DNA of 64,000 nt, from contig JAMOUJ010000005.1 of the NCBI GenBank assembly GCA_027068075.1, positions 1 through 64,000 on the forward strand, given 5' to 3'. Shown piece after piece: positions 7,258-15,488 of this stretch. The notes beneath the pieces are model-generated. The model saw only the letters and a program-made list of their open reading frames with translations. It was not told the DNA's origin and did not search any database. Origin of the DNA: Candidatus Aminicenantota bacterium (lineage in GTDB: Bacteria > Acidobacteriota > Aminicenantia > S016-38). The stretch's first letter is position 1, and each line of letters begins with the position of its first letter. Both the position numbers and the translations under genes were made by a program.

Positions 7258-8832
7258 CTAAATCTCCCCGTCCTCTTCCTTTATGTAGTGGGCACCTATG
7301 CTCCTACGGTTCATCATGGCCGCCCTCACCACCTCCTGGGCCACTATTATCCCGTTTCTCAACCCCACTATGCCGTCGTTGAGCCGGGCGGTCCTGTAGA
7401 AACTCTCAATCCTGTGGTAGAGGTACCTCAGGTCCGAAATGGCCCTTTCCAGGCGGCGTCGGGTTCTTATTATCCCGGCGTAGTTCCACATGGTGTGCTT
7501 TATGGAAACCCAGTCCTGAACTATGAGGGCCGGGTCCACCTCCAGTTCGTGGCGGGGTCGTCTCCAGCGGGGAATTTTGTGAAAGGGAAGTTCCTCCCGG
7601 TGATCCCTTCGGGCCATATCCCGGGCCGCCCTCCATCCCCATAGGAGACCCTCCAAAAGGGATGTGGAGGCCAGGCGGTTGGCCCCGTGAAGGCCGGTGC
7701 AACTCACCTCCCCCACCGCATAAAGACCTTCCAGGGAGGACCTGCCCCAGGTATCCACCAGAACCCCGCCTATGGAATAATGAGCGGCGGGCACCACCGG
7801 TATAGGCTGGCGGGTTATGTCTATTCCCAATTCCAGACACTTCCTGTATATCCCAGGGAACCTCTCGGGAATGTTGACCTTAAGGGATGAAAGGTCCAAG
7901 AGAACATAATTATCTCCCCTGCGGTGGAGTTCCTCGTAGATGGCCCGGGCCACCACATCCCTGGGGGCCAGTTCCCCCTGGGGGGTGTATTTGTGGAGGA
8001 AGGGCTGACCGTCCCTGGTGAGGAGCCTGGCCCCCTCGCCCCGCACCGCCTCGGAGATAAGAAAACCGTCGGCATCCCGGTGGAAAAGGGAAGTTGGGTG
8101 AAACTGGATGAACTCCATGTGGAGGAGCCTGGCCCCGGCCCTGGAAGCCATGGCATATCCATCACCCCGGGCCCCCTGGGGGTTGGTGGTGTGAAGGTAA
8201 ATTCTTCCCAGTCCCCCGGTGGCCAAGGCGGTGAAGCGGGCAAAAAACCTCCTTATTTCCCCGCTCCGGTTGTCCAAGACATAGGCCCCCAGGCACCTCG
8301 GCCTTCTGTAAGCCTCCAGGGGATCTTCAGCATGATGGGTGTTGGTGATAAGGTCCACGGCGGTCTGGCCGGTGTAGACATCTATCCCGGGGTGGGAGGC
8401 AAGGGCCTTCCACAGGGCTTCCATGATGGCCTTCCCCGTCTGGTCCCCCACGAAGAGAATTCTCCTGCGGGAGTGGGCCGCCTCCTTTCCGTAGAGAAAA
8501 TCCCCGTTTTTCCGGGCAAAGGGGACCTTCAGGATCCTCACCAGAAATTCGTCCACCACCCGGGGGCCCTCGGTGGCGATGACCTCCACCGCCTCGGGGT
8601 TGTTTATGCCGGCCCCGGCCTTAATTATGTCCTGGGCAAGGAGTTGAGGACTGTCGTCTTCCCCCAGGGTCACTATACCCCCCTGGGCAAGATAGGTATT
8701 GCTGTGGGAGGGACCGTCCCCCCTGGTCACCAGGGCCACCTTGAGGCCCATCTGAGCCGCCTTCCACGCTAAACTTCCCCCGGCAATGCCTCCTCCCAGC
8801 ACCAGAACATCGTAAAAAAGGGGTTCGCTCAT
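7258..8832 (-). CDS. nadB: L-aspartate oxidase
   Basis: Flavoenzyme oxidising L-aspartate to iminoaspartate, the first step of de novo NAD synthesis. 524 residues, usual family length. The N-terminal FAD site GGGIAGGS is at 13-20. The dehydrogenase/fumarate-reductase family segments QFHPTSLF, SEAVRGEGARLL and the FAD-binding GLHGANRLASTSLLEG are present. The start follows GGAGG and overlaps the end of nadC by 4 bases. NadC, the third pathway enzyme, is next to it; nadA is not in this window. Confidence 0.97.
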   Translation of the reverse strand: MSEPLFYDVLVLGGGIAGGSLAWKAAQMGLKVALVTRGDGPSHSNTYLAQGGIVTLGEDDSPQLLAQDIIKAGAGINNPEAVEVIATEGPRVVDEFLVRILKVPFARKNGDFLYGKEAAHSRRRILFVGDQTGKAIMEALWKALASHPGIDVYTGQTAVDLITNTHHAEDPLEAYRRPRCLGAYVLDNRSGEIRRFFARFTALATGGLGRIYLHTTNPQGARGDGYAMASRAGARLLHMEFIQFHPTSLFHRDADGFLISEAVRGEGARLLTRDGQPFLHKYTPQGELAPRDVVARAIYEELHRRGDNYVLLDLSSLKVNIPERFPGIYRKCLELGIDITRQPIPVVPAAHYSIGGVLVDTWGRSSLEGLYAVGEVSCTGLHGANRLASTSLLEGLLWGWRAARDMARRDHREELPFHKIPRWRRPRHELEVDPALIVQDWVSIKHTMWNYAGIIRTRRRLERAISDLRYLYHRIESFYRTARLNDGIVGLRNGIIVAQEVVRAAMMNRRSIGAHYIKEEDGEI

Positions 8833-9650
8833 AAAACCTCCACTAGAAGGCTTATGTCCGAGGAACGGAAGGAATGGGTGAGGCCTCCTATGGAAATCAG
8901 GTCCACCCCGGTCTCGGCTATTTCCCTGACATTTTCAAGGTTCACCCCCCCCGAGGCCTCCAGTTCCACCCTGCCGCGAACCAGTCCCACCGCCCTTCTT
9001 ATCTCCTCCGGCGAAAAATTGTCCAGCATTATCCTGTCGGGACCGCAGGACAGGGCCTCCCTCAACTCCTCCAGGCTCTTTACCTCCACCTCCACGAACT
9101 TCCCGCTTTTCTTGGCCCTGCGGATGGCCTCCCTGAGAGAACCAGCCAGGACTATGTGGTTTTCCTTTATAAGAACCATCTCCCGAAGGTCAAAGCGGTG
9201 GTTTTCCCCTCCCCCCATCTTCACCGCGTATTTCTCCAGCAACCTTAAAAGAGGGGTGGTTTTGCGGGTGTCCATTATCTTAACCCCGGTTCCCTCCACC
9301 GCCCTGACGAACTCCCTGGTAAGGGAGGCTATGCCGCAAAGGCGCTGGAGGAAGTTCAGGGCAACCCTTTCCCCCTTCAAAATGGAGGAGGCTTCCCCCT
9401 CCACAGTAAAAAGGACTTCCCCTGGAAGGAACTCCTCGCCTTCTTTCTTGTATTGACGAAAAACGAGGCCGGGGTCCACAGCGGAGAAAACCTTTTCCGC
9501 CACCCAGCCCCCCGCCATCACCCCCCGGGACTTTGCCAAGGCCCTTCCCCGGGCCCTCTTGCCCTCGGGAACCACATAGGCCGTGGTCACATCTTCAAAG
9601 GCCCTGTCTTCTTCCAGGGCGTATTTTATTATTTCGTCCAGGCTGAGCAT
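8829..9650 (-). CDS. nadC: Nicotinate-nucleotide pyrophosphorylase (quinolinate phosphoribosyltransferase)
   Basis: Converts quinolinate and PRPP to nicotinate mononucleotide. The ATG at 9650 gives 273 residues, the normal family length; a longer open frame runs upstream to 9815 but lies inside the preceding membrane-protein gene. The start and that gene's stop share TGATG, so the genes are translationally coupled. Visible family motifs: EDVTT at the N-terminus, LNFLQRLCGIA, DTRKTTPLLR, GGGENHRFDL, EVEVKSLEE and the C-terminal LEASGGVNLENV. Confidence 0.97.
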   Translation of the reverse strand: MLSLDEIIKYALEEDRAFEDVTTAYVVPEGKRARGRALAKSRGVMAGGWVAEKVFSAVDPGLVFRQYKKEGEEFLPGEVLFTVEGEASSILKGERVALNFLQRLCGIASLTREFVRAVEGTGVKIMDTRKTTPLLRLLEKYAVKMGGGENHRFDLREMVLIKENHIVLAGSLREAIRRAKKSGKFVEVEVKSLEELREALSCGPDRIMLDNFSPEEIRRAVGLVRGRVELEASGGVNLENVREIAETGVDLISIGGLTHSFRSSDISLLVEVL

Positions 9651-10447
9651 CAGAACTCTATTCCCAATTTCTTGTGAACGGGAAGGACCATGATCAGGAT
9701 TAAAAGGAGATACCACAGAATCCAATGGGCCCTTATCCCCATAAAAGAAATAAGCCGCGACGGGTAACGGACCTTTATCCAGCGGGCACAGGTGGAGTTC
9801 ATGGGCGGTTCCCATGGATAGAGGAGCATTTCCCAGCAGGGCCGTGAAAACCTCTTGGGAACCATGTATTGACCGGGTATTCCGCTTATCAACCTCTTCT
9901 CCACCCTCTCTCCATCGCAGGAAAAAACCAGTCTTCCCTTGCCCTTCCCCGTAATTTTCACCCTGAAGTCCACCTCATGAAGGGCCTTAACCCTGACCTT
10001 CAACTCCTTGCGGTAAAGGGCAGAGGGAAGAAGGTCCGCATCGGCCTCGGTGCTTACCTTCACCGTGGTAACTTCCCCTGGCCTCAGGGGCCTAACACCG
10101 TACCTCCATTCCATTTGAACGAAGAGGAAAAAAAGCACCGGAAACAGGACCATAAGGGGAACCAGGTTCAGGGCGAAGTACTTTAGAACATTGGCCATGG
10201 CGGCGAAAAAGGACTTCACTATAACGCCGGGATGGTCCCGGTAAATTCTTATGGCCAGGATGTGGGCCTTTATGGAATCCTTGGCCCTCCTGACCTGGAC
10301 CGGGAAGGAGACCCACCGGTAAACCAGAAGAACGAGAACAGAGGTTATAAAACTCAGCCAGAGAACTCCCCAGAAGGGAGGAAGCCCCTTAAAGGGAACG
10401 AGCAGGAAGTCGGTTACGGCCGTGGAGGACTTTACAAGAAAAGCCAT
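9650..10447 (-). CDS. Integral membrane protein, Oxa1/EMC3-like topology, AP-island partner
   Basis: 265 residues with no function I can name. A membrane segment near 25-45 is followed by a basic cytoplasmic stretch rich in RRAKDSIKAH and RIYRDHP. A second segment near 90-112 (LVPLMVLFPVLFFLFVQ) precedes a soluble, beta-rich region of about 125 residues, then a C-terminal segment near 240-258 (WILWYLLLILIMVLPV). Helix, charged hairpin, helix recalls the Oxa1/YidC/EMC3 superfamily with an inserted extracytoplasmic domain; that is inference from layout only. The start overlaps the stop of the 59-residue gene by TGATG, tying it to the alkaline-phosphatase-superfamily genes upstream. Confidence 0.75.
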   Translation of the reverse strand: MAFLVKSSTAVTDFLLVPFKGLPPFWGVLWLSFITSVLVLLVYRWVSFPVQVRRAKDSIKAHILAIRIYRDHPGVIVKSFFAAMANVLKYFALNLVPLMVLFPVLFFLFVQMEWRYGVRPLRPGEVTTVKVSTEADADLLPSALYRKELKVRVKALHEVDFRVKITGKGKGRLVFSCDGERVEKRLISGIPGQYMVPKRFSRPCWEMLLYPWEPPMNSTCARWIKVRYPSRLISFMGIRAHWILWYLLLILIMVLPVHKKLGIEF

Positions 10448-10626
10448 CAGGAAATGTAACCCAGACCCTTAAGCCTCTCCTCTTCACCTCCGCCTTCGCC
10501 TTCCTCGGAGTATTCCCTGTTGATTAAATGCTCCACCAGTTCTTCCACCGAGGAATAACCCTTTTTTTCAACCAGTTCCCTGGCCTTTTCGTAGGCTTCG
10601 TCGCTTATCTTCACCTTTTTAGCCAT
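10447..10626 (-). CDS. 59-residue protein: ribbon-helix-helix-like N-terminus, Leu-Gly-Tyr tail
   Basis: A small gene between the AP-type phosphodiesterase (8-base gap upstream) and the membrane protein (TGATG overlap downstream). A strong AGGAGG precedes the ATG at 10626. The product begins MAKKVKISDEAYEKARELVE, continues with GYSSVEELVEHLI, has an acidic Gly/Glu linker near 41-50, and ends RLKGLGYIS. Residues 1-37 look like a ribbon-helix-helix or antitoxin-type fold (beta strand, two helices). The tail matches the LxxLGY signature seen in the sulfatase-fold proteins of this window. It may be a regulatory or assembly partner of the enzymes; function unknown. Confidence 0.8.
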   Translation of the reverse strand: MAKKVKISDEAYEKARELVEKKGYSSVEELVEHLINREYSEEGEGGGEEERLKGLGYIS

Positions 10627-10634
10627 GACTCCTC

Positions 10635-12602
10635 CTATATAAGTGGTTTTCCTTTAAAATCCGGTGGGGTTTCAACCCCGAAAAGTTTCAGTATGGTGGC
10701 AGGGACATCCCACATATGGGGCGTTCTGCCTATTTTAAAGTTGCTCATAAAGGTGGCGAGGACCTGGTTGGGGTCAATGCAGTGGTCTCCGCTCCACCAA
10801 TCAAGGTTATCGTGAATGGACTCCCTGGTGATTCCCCCTATGGCGGAGGAATTGTCCATTCTGTATCCCCGGTTGAACCCTATTATCAGGTCCGGAGCCC
10901 GGTCCAGGTAGTCCTTGGAGAAAATGTCCTCCGAAATGAAGACCGCCGTTATGGGAGATTCACCGGTTTTGGGGTCCCTCATGGAGAGGAGTTTTGCCTT
11001 GATCTCCTCCATTAATCCCCTCTTTTCCGAGGGAGGAACCCTCCCCTCCCCTTCCCTGCCCTGAAGGTTTATGTAAAGTCCGTTCAAACCTATGGAGTAG
11101 GCCACCGAATTCCCCCAGTCCGCCACCTCCACTATGTTGGAGTCCGCATAATCTGAGACCGAAGGTTTAAGGTATCCCTGTTCTATGAGCCATTTGTTAA
11201 TGTTAACTCCGCGGCGGAAGGGGGCAAAGCCGTGGTCTGATATCACCATGAGGGGAAGGTCCCGGGGGATTCTCTTGAGGGTGTATCCCACCACCTTGTC
11301 AAACTCCATGTAGAGTTCCTCTATCATGTTTCCATATTTTTTGCTGTCCTCCGGATGGTAATAAGGGTGGCGTGGGTCCGAAAGGGCCCAGAACATGTGC
11401 TGGCCCTGGTCCAGGGAGGAGTAATAGAAGAAGAGAAATCCTTTTTTGAGGGAAAGAAACCTCTCCAGTTCGTAGTGGTAGATTCTGTTGCTCTCCTCTA
11501 AAATGGACATGGACTGGGTTATGAAGTCCCCCACGGTGAAGGTGAGGTTTGAAAGGGCCTTGGTGTCTGCAGGGAGTCCCAAGGTGTGAAAAAGCCCCAG
11601 TTTTTCTGCCAGTTCCCTGGAGTAGTCCTCGGGGGTGGAAATGGGAAGGGCGGGATCCCGGGGGTCTATACACAGGGGAGAGATGTAAAGACGGAATTTT
11701 TCGCCGGCGTTTAACAGGAGGAATCTCACCATGGCGGTTATCCCCTGGATACCCTTTACCACCTCAAACTTTATCTCCACCCAGGGGCTGAGTTCCCCCT
11801 CCTTGAGCAGGATTTCGTTTCCCTGAATGTCTATTCTCACCGCCCGCGATCCCCTGTCCAGGTAGACCTTAAAGGGAACGGTGAGGGGTTCTTCCTCTTC
11901 CTTCAGGGGGTTCTGAGGCCCCTCTATTTCGGTTTCCATCTCGTCGTAATCGTTAAAATAGGCGTAGTAGACCCTGGCTCCGGGAAGGTCCGCCTGGGCC
12001 TCCCTTTCGTCGCTGGTGTAGAGAAAATAGGTGCCGTAGGTCCCCAGGAGGTCCGGGGTGCCCATCCCCGCCATGGTCCTGGCCCTGCTCTCCTCCGGAG
12101 GATAATTGGAGGGAACCTTGAAAACAGTGGAGTCAATCTCCGCCTCTTCAAGATAATTCCAGAAGGCCTTGCCGCCACGGTTCAGAACAACCTTCCCGCC
12201 TTTAAGGGGGATTTTCCAGGAGCCCAGTTTCACGAAGTGGCTGGCGGGAATGGTGTCGGACTGGGAAAACTTGGGCATGTAGGTTTTGGGGTCCCTGTGG
12301 ATGAAGTCGTATATCCCGTATCCCCCGGGGTCCTTACCCGTGATGAAACTTCCCCAGGCCACAGGGCTCTGGGGGGGAGGGGTGGTGGCCATCTTCCGTA
12401 TGTGCCCCCTCTGGAGAAACCTCTTTATGTTGGGAAGTTTCCCCTCCTGCACCATCTTCATAACCCTGTTGGGATCCATGCCGTCAAATCCCAGGACCAG
12501 AACCCTTCGCCGGGAGGCGGCGGAGGAAAACAGGTTCCGGGAAAACACCATCGGAGCCACCAATCCGGCACCCGCCAGTTTTAAAAATTCCCTTCTTTTC
12601 AT
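10635..12602 (-). CDS. Alkaline phosphatase superfamily phosphodiesterase (type I PDE/NPP-like), twin-arginine-like exported
   Basis: 655 residues. The N-terminus MKRREFLKLAGAGLVAP resembles a twin-arginine signal. The catalytic core starts with VLGFDGMDPN (metal Asp D40), then QSPVAWGSFITG near 78-89, where the nucleophile of the superfamily is expected (Ser), and a later ISDHGFAPFRRGVN metal site. The substrate is unknown; relatives hydrolyse phosphodiesters or nucleotides, and envelope lipids are possible. The ATG overlaps the stop of the upstream paralogue by ATGA. This enzyme, its paralogue, the 59-residue protein and the membrane protein form one coupled unit. Confidence 0.88.
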   Translation of the reverse strand: MKRREFLKLAGAGLVAPMVFSRNLFSSAASRRRVLVLGFDGMDPNRVMKMVQEGKLPNIKRFLQRGHIRKMATTPPPQSPVAWGSFITGKDPGGYGIYDFIHRDPKTYMPKFSQSDTIPASHFVKLGSWKIPLKGGKVVLNRGGKAFWNYLEEAEIDSTVFKVPSNYPPEESRARTMAGMGTPDLLGTYGTYFLYTSDEREAQADLPGARVYYAYFNDYDEMETEIEGPQNPLKEEEEPLTVPFKVYLDRGSRAVRIDIQGNEILLKEGELSPWVEIKFEVVKGIQGITAMVRFLLLNAGEKFRLYISPLCIDPRDPALPISTPEDYSRELAEKLGLFHTLGLPADTKALSNLTFTVGDFITQSMSILEESNRIYHYELERFLSLKKGFLFFYYSSLDQGQHMFWALSDPRHPYYHPEDSKKYGNMIEELYMEFDKVVGYTLKRIPRDLPLMVISDHGFAPFRRGVNINKWLIEQGYLKPSVSDYADSNIVEVADWGNSVAYSIGLNGLYINLQGREGEGRVPPSEKRGLMEEIKAKLLSMRDPKTGESPITAVFISEDIFSKDYLDRAPDLIIGFNRGYRMDNSSAIGGITRESIHDNLDWWSGDHCIDPNQVLATFMSNFKIGRTPHMWDVPATILKLFGVETPPDFKGKPLI

Positions 12603-14677
12603 AACTTCACTCCCAGATTTTTGCCCTCCACAAAGGCAGGGGTTTTAACCCCCAGAAGATCGTAAACCGTGGGCGCAATGTCCATGAGACTGGCCCTTTC
12701 GGAGGCGACCTTCTTGTTGCAGAAGAAAATTCCCGGTATTTGCTCGGAGGTGAAGCCGTGGTCTCCGCTCCACCTTCTGGTGTTGTCCACCACCACCGGC
12801 TCCACCACCTTGCCCACGGCGCTTTCCCAGGAAACCCTGTATCCCAATCTATAACCCACTATTATGTCCGGAGCGTTTTTAACATAGGGTCCTTTGTATA
12901 TCTCCTCCCGGAGGAAGGCGGCGGCTACGGGGCGTTCCCCCTTTTCCTCGTCGTAGAGTTTCAGCAGTTTTTCCCTTATTTCCCTCTTCAGCGCCTCCGC
13001 TTCCTTGGGAGCAACTATCCCTTCCTTTTCCCTTCCCTTCATGTTTATGTAAACCCCGGAGAGACCGAATCCGTAGGCCACGGTCCTTGACCAGTCCACA
13101 TCGGCGAACCATTTGCCGCTTCCATCCCTCCCCTCTTTGAGGTGAAGGTAACCCTCCTTCATCAGCCAACCGTTTATGTTCACCCCCCTCCTGAAGGGAC
13201 CAAAACCGTGGTCTGAAACTATCATGAGGAGGTCTCCCTTCCTGAGCCTCTTCGTGGTCTCCCCCACTATCCTGTCCGCATCCTGGTAAACCCTGTATAT
13301 GGCCTCCACCACCTCCTTCTTCCTGCTGTCGCGAGGGGCAGGGGATTGGGGATCAATGTACCGCCAGAACATGTGCTGAATCCTGTCGGGATACTCAAAG
13401 ACCGAAATGAGCAGGCCTTCCCTGGACTTGGGAAGGGCGTCAAAGAATATCCTCTCCCTCTCCCGGTTGGCGTTGTAAACCTGCTGTATGTAGCCCTCTT
13501 CGTCCAGGACCCCTTCGTTAAGGGCCCATGTATCCTCGGCCATGCCCAGGGTGGCGAAGGGACCGTTCTTTTTGGCCAGGTAAACGGCAAAGATGGAAGG
13601 GTGGGAAAGGGGCATGGCGGGCTTTTCGGGATTGAGGTTTATGGGTGAGAGATAAATTCTCAGGGGGGAAGTGGAGTGGAGATACCACTGGGCGATGCCG
13701 GAAACCTTCGCCACCCCGGCCCGGAAATCCATCCGGAACCAGGGGGAAAGAACCCCTTTCCTCACCTCCATTTCCCCGTCCTCGGTCTTAATCTTCACCG
13801 CATCCTCCCCCAGGGGGAAAACTTTAAACTCCTTGTTCAGTACCTCGCCCTTTTTGAAGGGGTGGGGAGGTCCGGGAATCCTACCCTTGTAATAACCGTT
13901 TACCTTTTCCAGTTTGAGAAAGATCCCCTCGGAAAGTTCAAAGTCCCCGGGCTTTTCCTCTTCGGAAAAGTAGGTAAAGGTACCCTGGGTTCCCCTGAGG
14001 TCCGGGGTTCCCAGACCCGCCAGTTGAAGTCCGTAGAATTTCTCCGGAGGAAAGGTGAAGGGCACCCGGAGGACCTGGGCGTAAACCCCGCTGTCCCCCA
14101 GGACCTTCCACATGGCCCTGCTCTTTCTTAGGAGTTCAATCTTGGGCTTGCTGATGGGAATCTGCCATTTTCCAATCTTCAGATATTTTTTCGGGGGGAG
14201 AATCTCCGAGGCTGAAAGTTTGGGAAGATAAGTTTTGGGATCCCGTGCCAAAAAGTCAAAGATGTTGTGTTTTCCAGGATTCACCCCGGTGGAAAAGGTG
14301 GACCATGCCACCGGGGAAAGAGGCGGCTCCGTGCTCTTCAAAGGAAGGAAACTGCCCTCCTCCGCCAGTTTTTTAAAATTAGGAAGCCTCCCCTGCTTCA
14401 TAAGTTCGGAAGCAAGTTTGTAGTCCATGCCGTCAAAGCCCAGGATAATCACCCTTTTGACCCTGGCCCTCTTCAGGGCTCTGGACCTTCTTATTGCCCG
14501 GATAACCACCCTTATGGGCAGGGTAACGAGGTTGAAAAGGGCCACGAAGAAGGCCAGAAAAACGAAGAGGAAGGATCCCAGGAACGCAAATCCCGCCCCG
14601 GGCCCCACATAGGCCAAAAGGGGCAGGGGAAGGAAAATGCCCCCCACGAAATAAATCAACCTTTTTCTCATTTCCAA
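12599..14677 (-). CDS. Membrane-anchored alkaline phosphatase superfamily phosphodiesterase (paralogue of the next gene)
   Basis: 692 residues from TTG 14677; ATG 14671 is two codons in. Two hydrophobic segments (about 8-24 and 28-55, containing YVGPGAGFAFLGS) anchor it, followed by a basic linker and the core: ILGFDGMDYK near 78-87, PLSPVAWSTFSTG near 118-130, and VSDHGFGPFRRGVN. These match the neighbouring enzyme segment by segment, so the pair arose by duplication, one membrane-bound and one with a twin-arginine-like signal. Substrate unknown. A perfect TATAAT ends 6 bases before the TTG, suggesting leaderless transcription; GGAG lies too far upstream to serve either start codon well. Confidence 0.87.
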   Translation of the reverse strand: MEMRKRLIYFVGGIFLPLPLLAYVGPGAGFAFLGSFLFVFLAFFVALFNLVTLPIRVVIRAIRRSRALKRARVKRVIILGFDGMDYKLASELMKQGRLPNFKKLAEEGSFLPLKSTEPPLSPVAWSTFSTGVNPGKHNIFDFLARDPKTYLPKLSASEILPPKKYLKIGKWQIPISKPKIELLRKSRAMWKVLGDSGVYAQVLRVPFTFPPEKFYGLQLAGLGTPDLRGTQGTFTYFSEEEKPGDFELSEGIFLKLEKVNGYYKGRIPGPPHPFKKGEVLNKEFKVFPLGEDAVKIKTEDGEMEVRKGVLSPWFRMDFRAGVAKVSGIAQWYLHSTSPLRIYLSPINLNPEKPAMPLSHPSIFAVYLAKKNGPFATLGMAEDTWALNEGVLDEEGYIQQVYNANRERERIFFDALPKSREGLLISVFEYPDRIQHMFWRYIDPQSPAPRDSRKKEVVEAIYRVYQDADRIVGETTKRLRKGDLLMIVSDHGFGPFRRGVNINGWLMKEGYLHLKEGRDGSGKWFADVDWSRTVAYGFGLSGVYINMKGREKEGIVAPKEAEALKREIREKLLKLYDEEKGERPVAAAFLREEIYKGPYVKNAPDIIVGYRLGYRVSWESAVGKVVEPVVVDNTRRWSGDHGFTSEQIPGIFFCNKKVASERASLMDIAPTVYDLLGVKTPAFVEGKNLGVKL

Positions 14678-14683
14678 CTTTTT

Positions 14684-14689
14684 ATTATA
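14684..14689 (-). promoter_or_regulatory. Perfect -10 hexamer of the AP-phosphodiesterase operon (leaderless type)
   Basis: TATAAT on the minus strand with 6 bases to the TTG at 14677. The -35 region is poor. It heads the operon 14677-9650 or longer and lies in a 193-base divergent region shared with the TetR gene; apart from the promoters and TTTAAAC repeats described I see nothing else there. Confidence 0.5.
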
Positions 14690-14810
14690 ACTCCTTTTTT
14701 TCTTCCTTCATCACTTCACTTTGAAACCTGAAATCCACAGGAGGAAACGGAAAATATTAAAACTATTCCAAGTTTAAAACAATTATCACAAAAAATCAAG
14801 AAACTTCCCG

Positions 14811-14839
14811 TTGCGTTTTTATACTAATGAGTTTATAAT
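14811..14839 (+). promoter_or_regulatory. Promoter of the TetR-efflux operon
   Basis: TTGCGT (14811-14816) and TATAAT (14834-14839) with a 17-base spacer. Transcription would start near 14846, giving a leader of about 25 bases with a strong GAGGAGG ribosome binding site before the ATG at 14871. Confidence 0.7.
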
Positions 14840-14859
14840 TTAAACCATAAAGTTTAAAC
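14831..14859. promoter_or_regulatory. Candidate operator for the TetR-family repressor
   Basis: GTTTA and TAAAC (14831-14835, 14841-14845) form an inverted repeat across the -10 box. The palindrome GTTTAAAC follows at 14852-14859, between the start point and the ribosome binding site. A related GTTTAAAAC lies at 14772-14780. The placement suits autorepression by the downstream TetR protein; binding is inferred. Confidence 0.45.
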
Positions 14860-14870
14860 GAGGAGGCAAC

Positions 14871-15488
14871 ATGGCCGAGACCTGGAGGGACTTGGCACGG
14901 CGGGCCCAGGAGACCGCCGTCCTCAGGGCAGCCACGGAACTCATAGGAGAAAAGGGGTTCGCCTTCACCACCATGGACGAAATTGCGGAAAGGGCCGGGA
15001 TATCCAAGGCCACCATCTACAAACTCTTCCCGTCCAAGGAAAACCTTCTTCTCCGGGTCCTTGAAGCCCTGAACGAAGAAATCGTCCGGGAGGTTAAGGA
15101 ACTGCCCCGGGATAAATTCCCGGAGGCCTTTCCCAGACTCCTGGACCTGTTTTTGGCACAGGTGGAAAAAAGGCAGAATTTCGTGAAGATCCTGGCATCG
15201 GAAACCTTTTCCCACGGCCCCTTCCTCCGGGAAGGCCGAAGGGACCTCTATCGGAGGATCAGTGAAAACAGGAATTTTTACCGCCGCACCATAGAGGAAA
15301 TCCTCCGTCAGGGGAAAAAGGACGGTTACATAAAGGAACCCCCGGGGATGGTCTCAGGCCTTGTGCTGGCCACCCTGAAGGGCGTGGTTTCGGAAATCCC
15401 CTTCTACCAGGAGGAAGAATTCAAAAGATTCCTTTCCTACACCAGGGAAAAGATACTTCAACTGGTGGGACTGGGAGGTGAAGTATGA
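14871..15488 (+). CDS. TetR/AcrR-family transcriptional regulator
   Basis: 205 residues. The N-terminal helix-turn-helix (about 18-62) has the family pattern: VLRAATELIGEKGFAFTTMD, then IAERAGISKATIYKLFPSKE. The variable C-terminal half would bind the ligand. The gene heads an operon with TolC-like, membrane-fusion and RND genes, whose starts overlap successive stops, so it probably represses its own efflux operon. The ATG follows GAGGAGG. Palindromic TTTAAAC repeats lie over and after the promoter. Confidence 0.93.
   Translation: MAETWRDLARRAQETAVLRAATELIGEKGFAFTTMDEIAERAGISKATIYKLFPSKENLLLRVLEALNEEIVREVKELPRDKFPEAFPRLLDLFLAQVEKRQNFVKILASETFSHGPFLREGRRDLYRRISENRNFYRRTIEEILRQGKKDGYIKEPPGMVSGLVLATLKGVVSEIPFYQEEEFKRFLSYTREKILQLVGLGGEV

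Noticed and set aside
9651-9815. N-terminal extension of nadC
   Set aside because: Lies within the membrane-protein gene; ATG 9650 gives the normal nadC length and a TGATG coupling.
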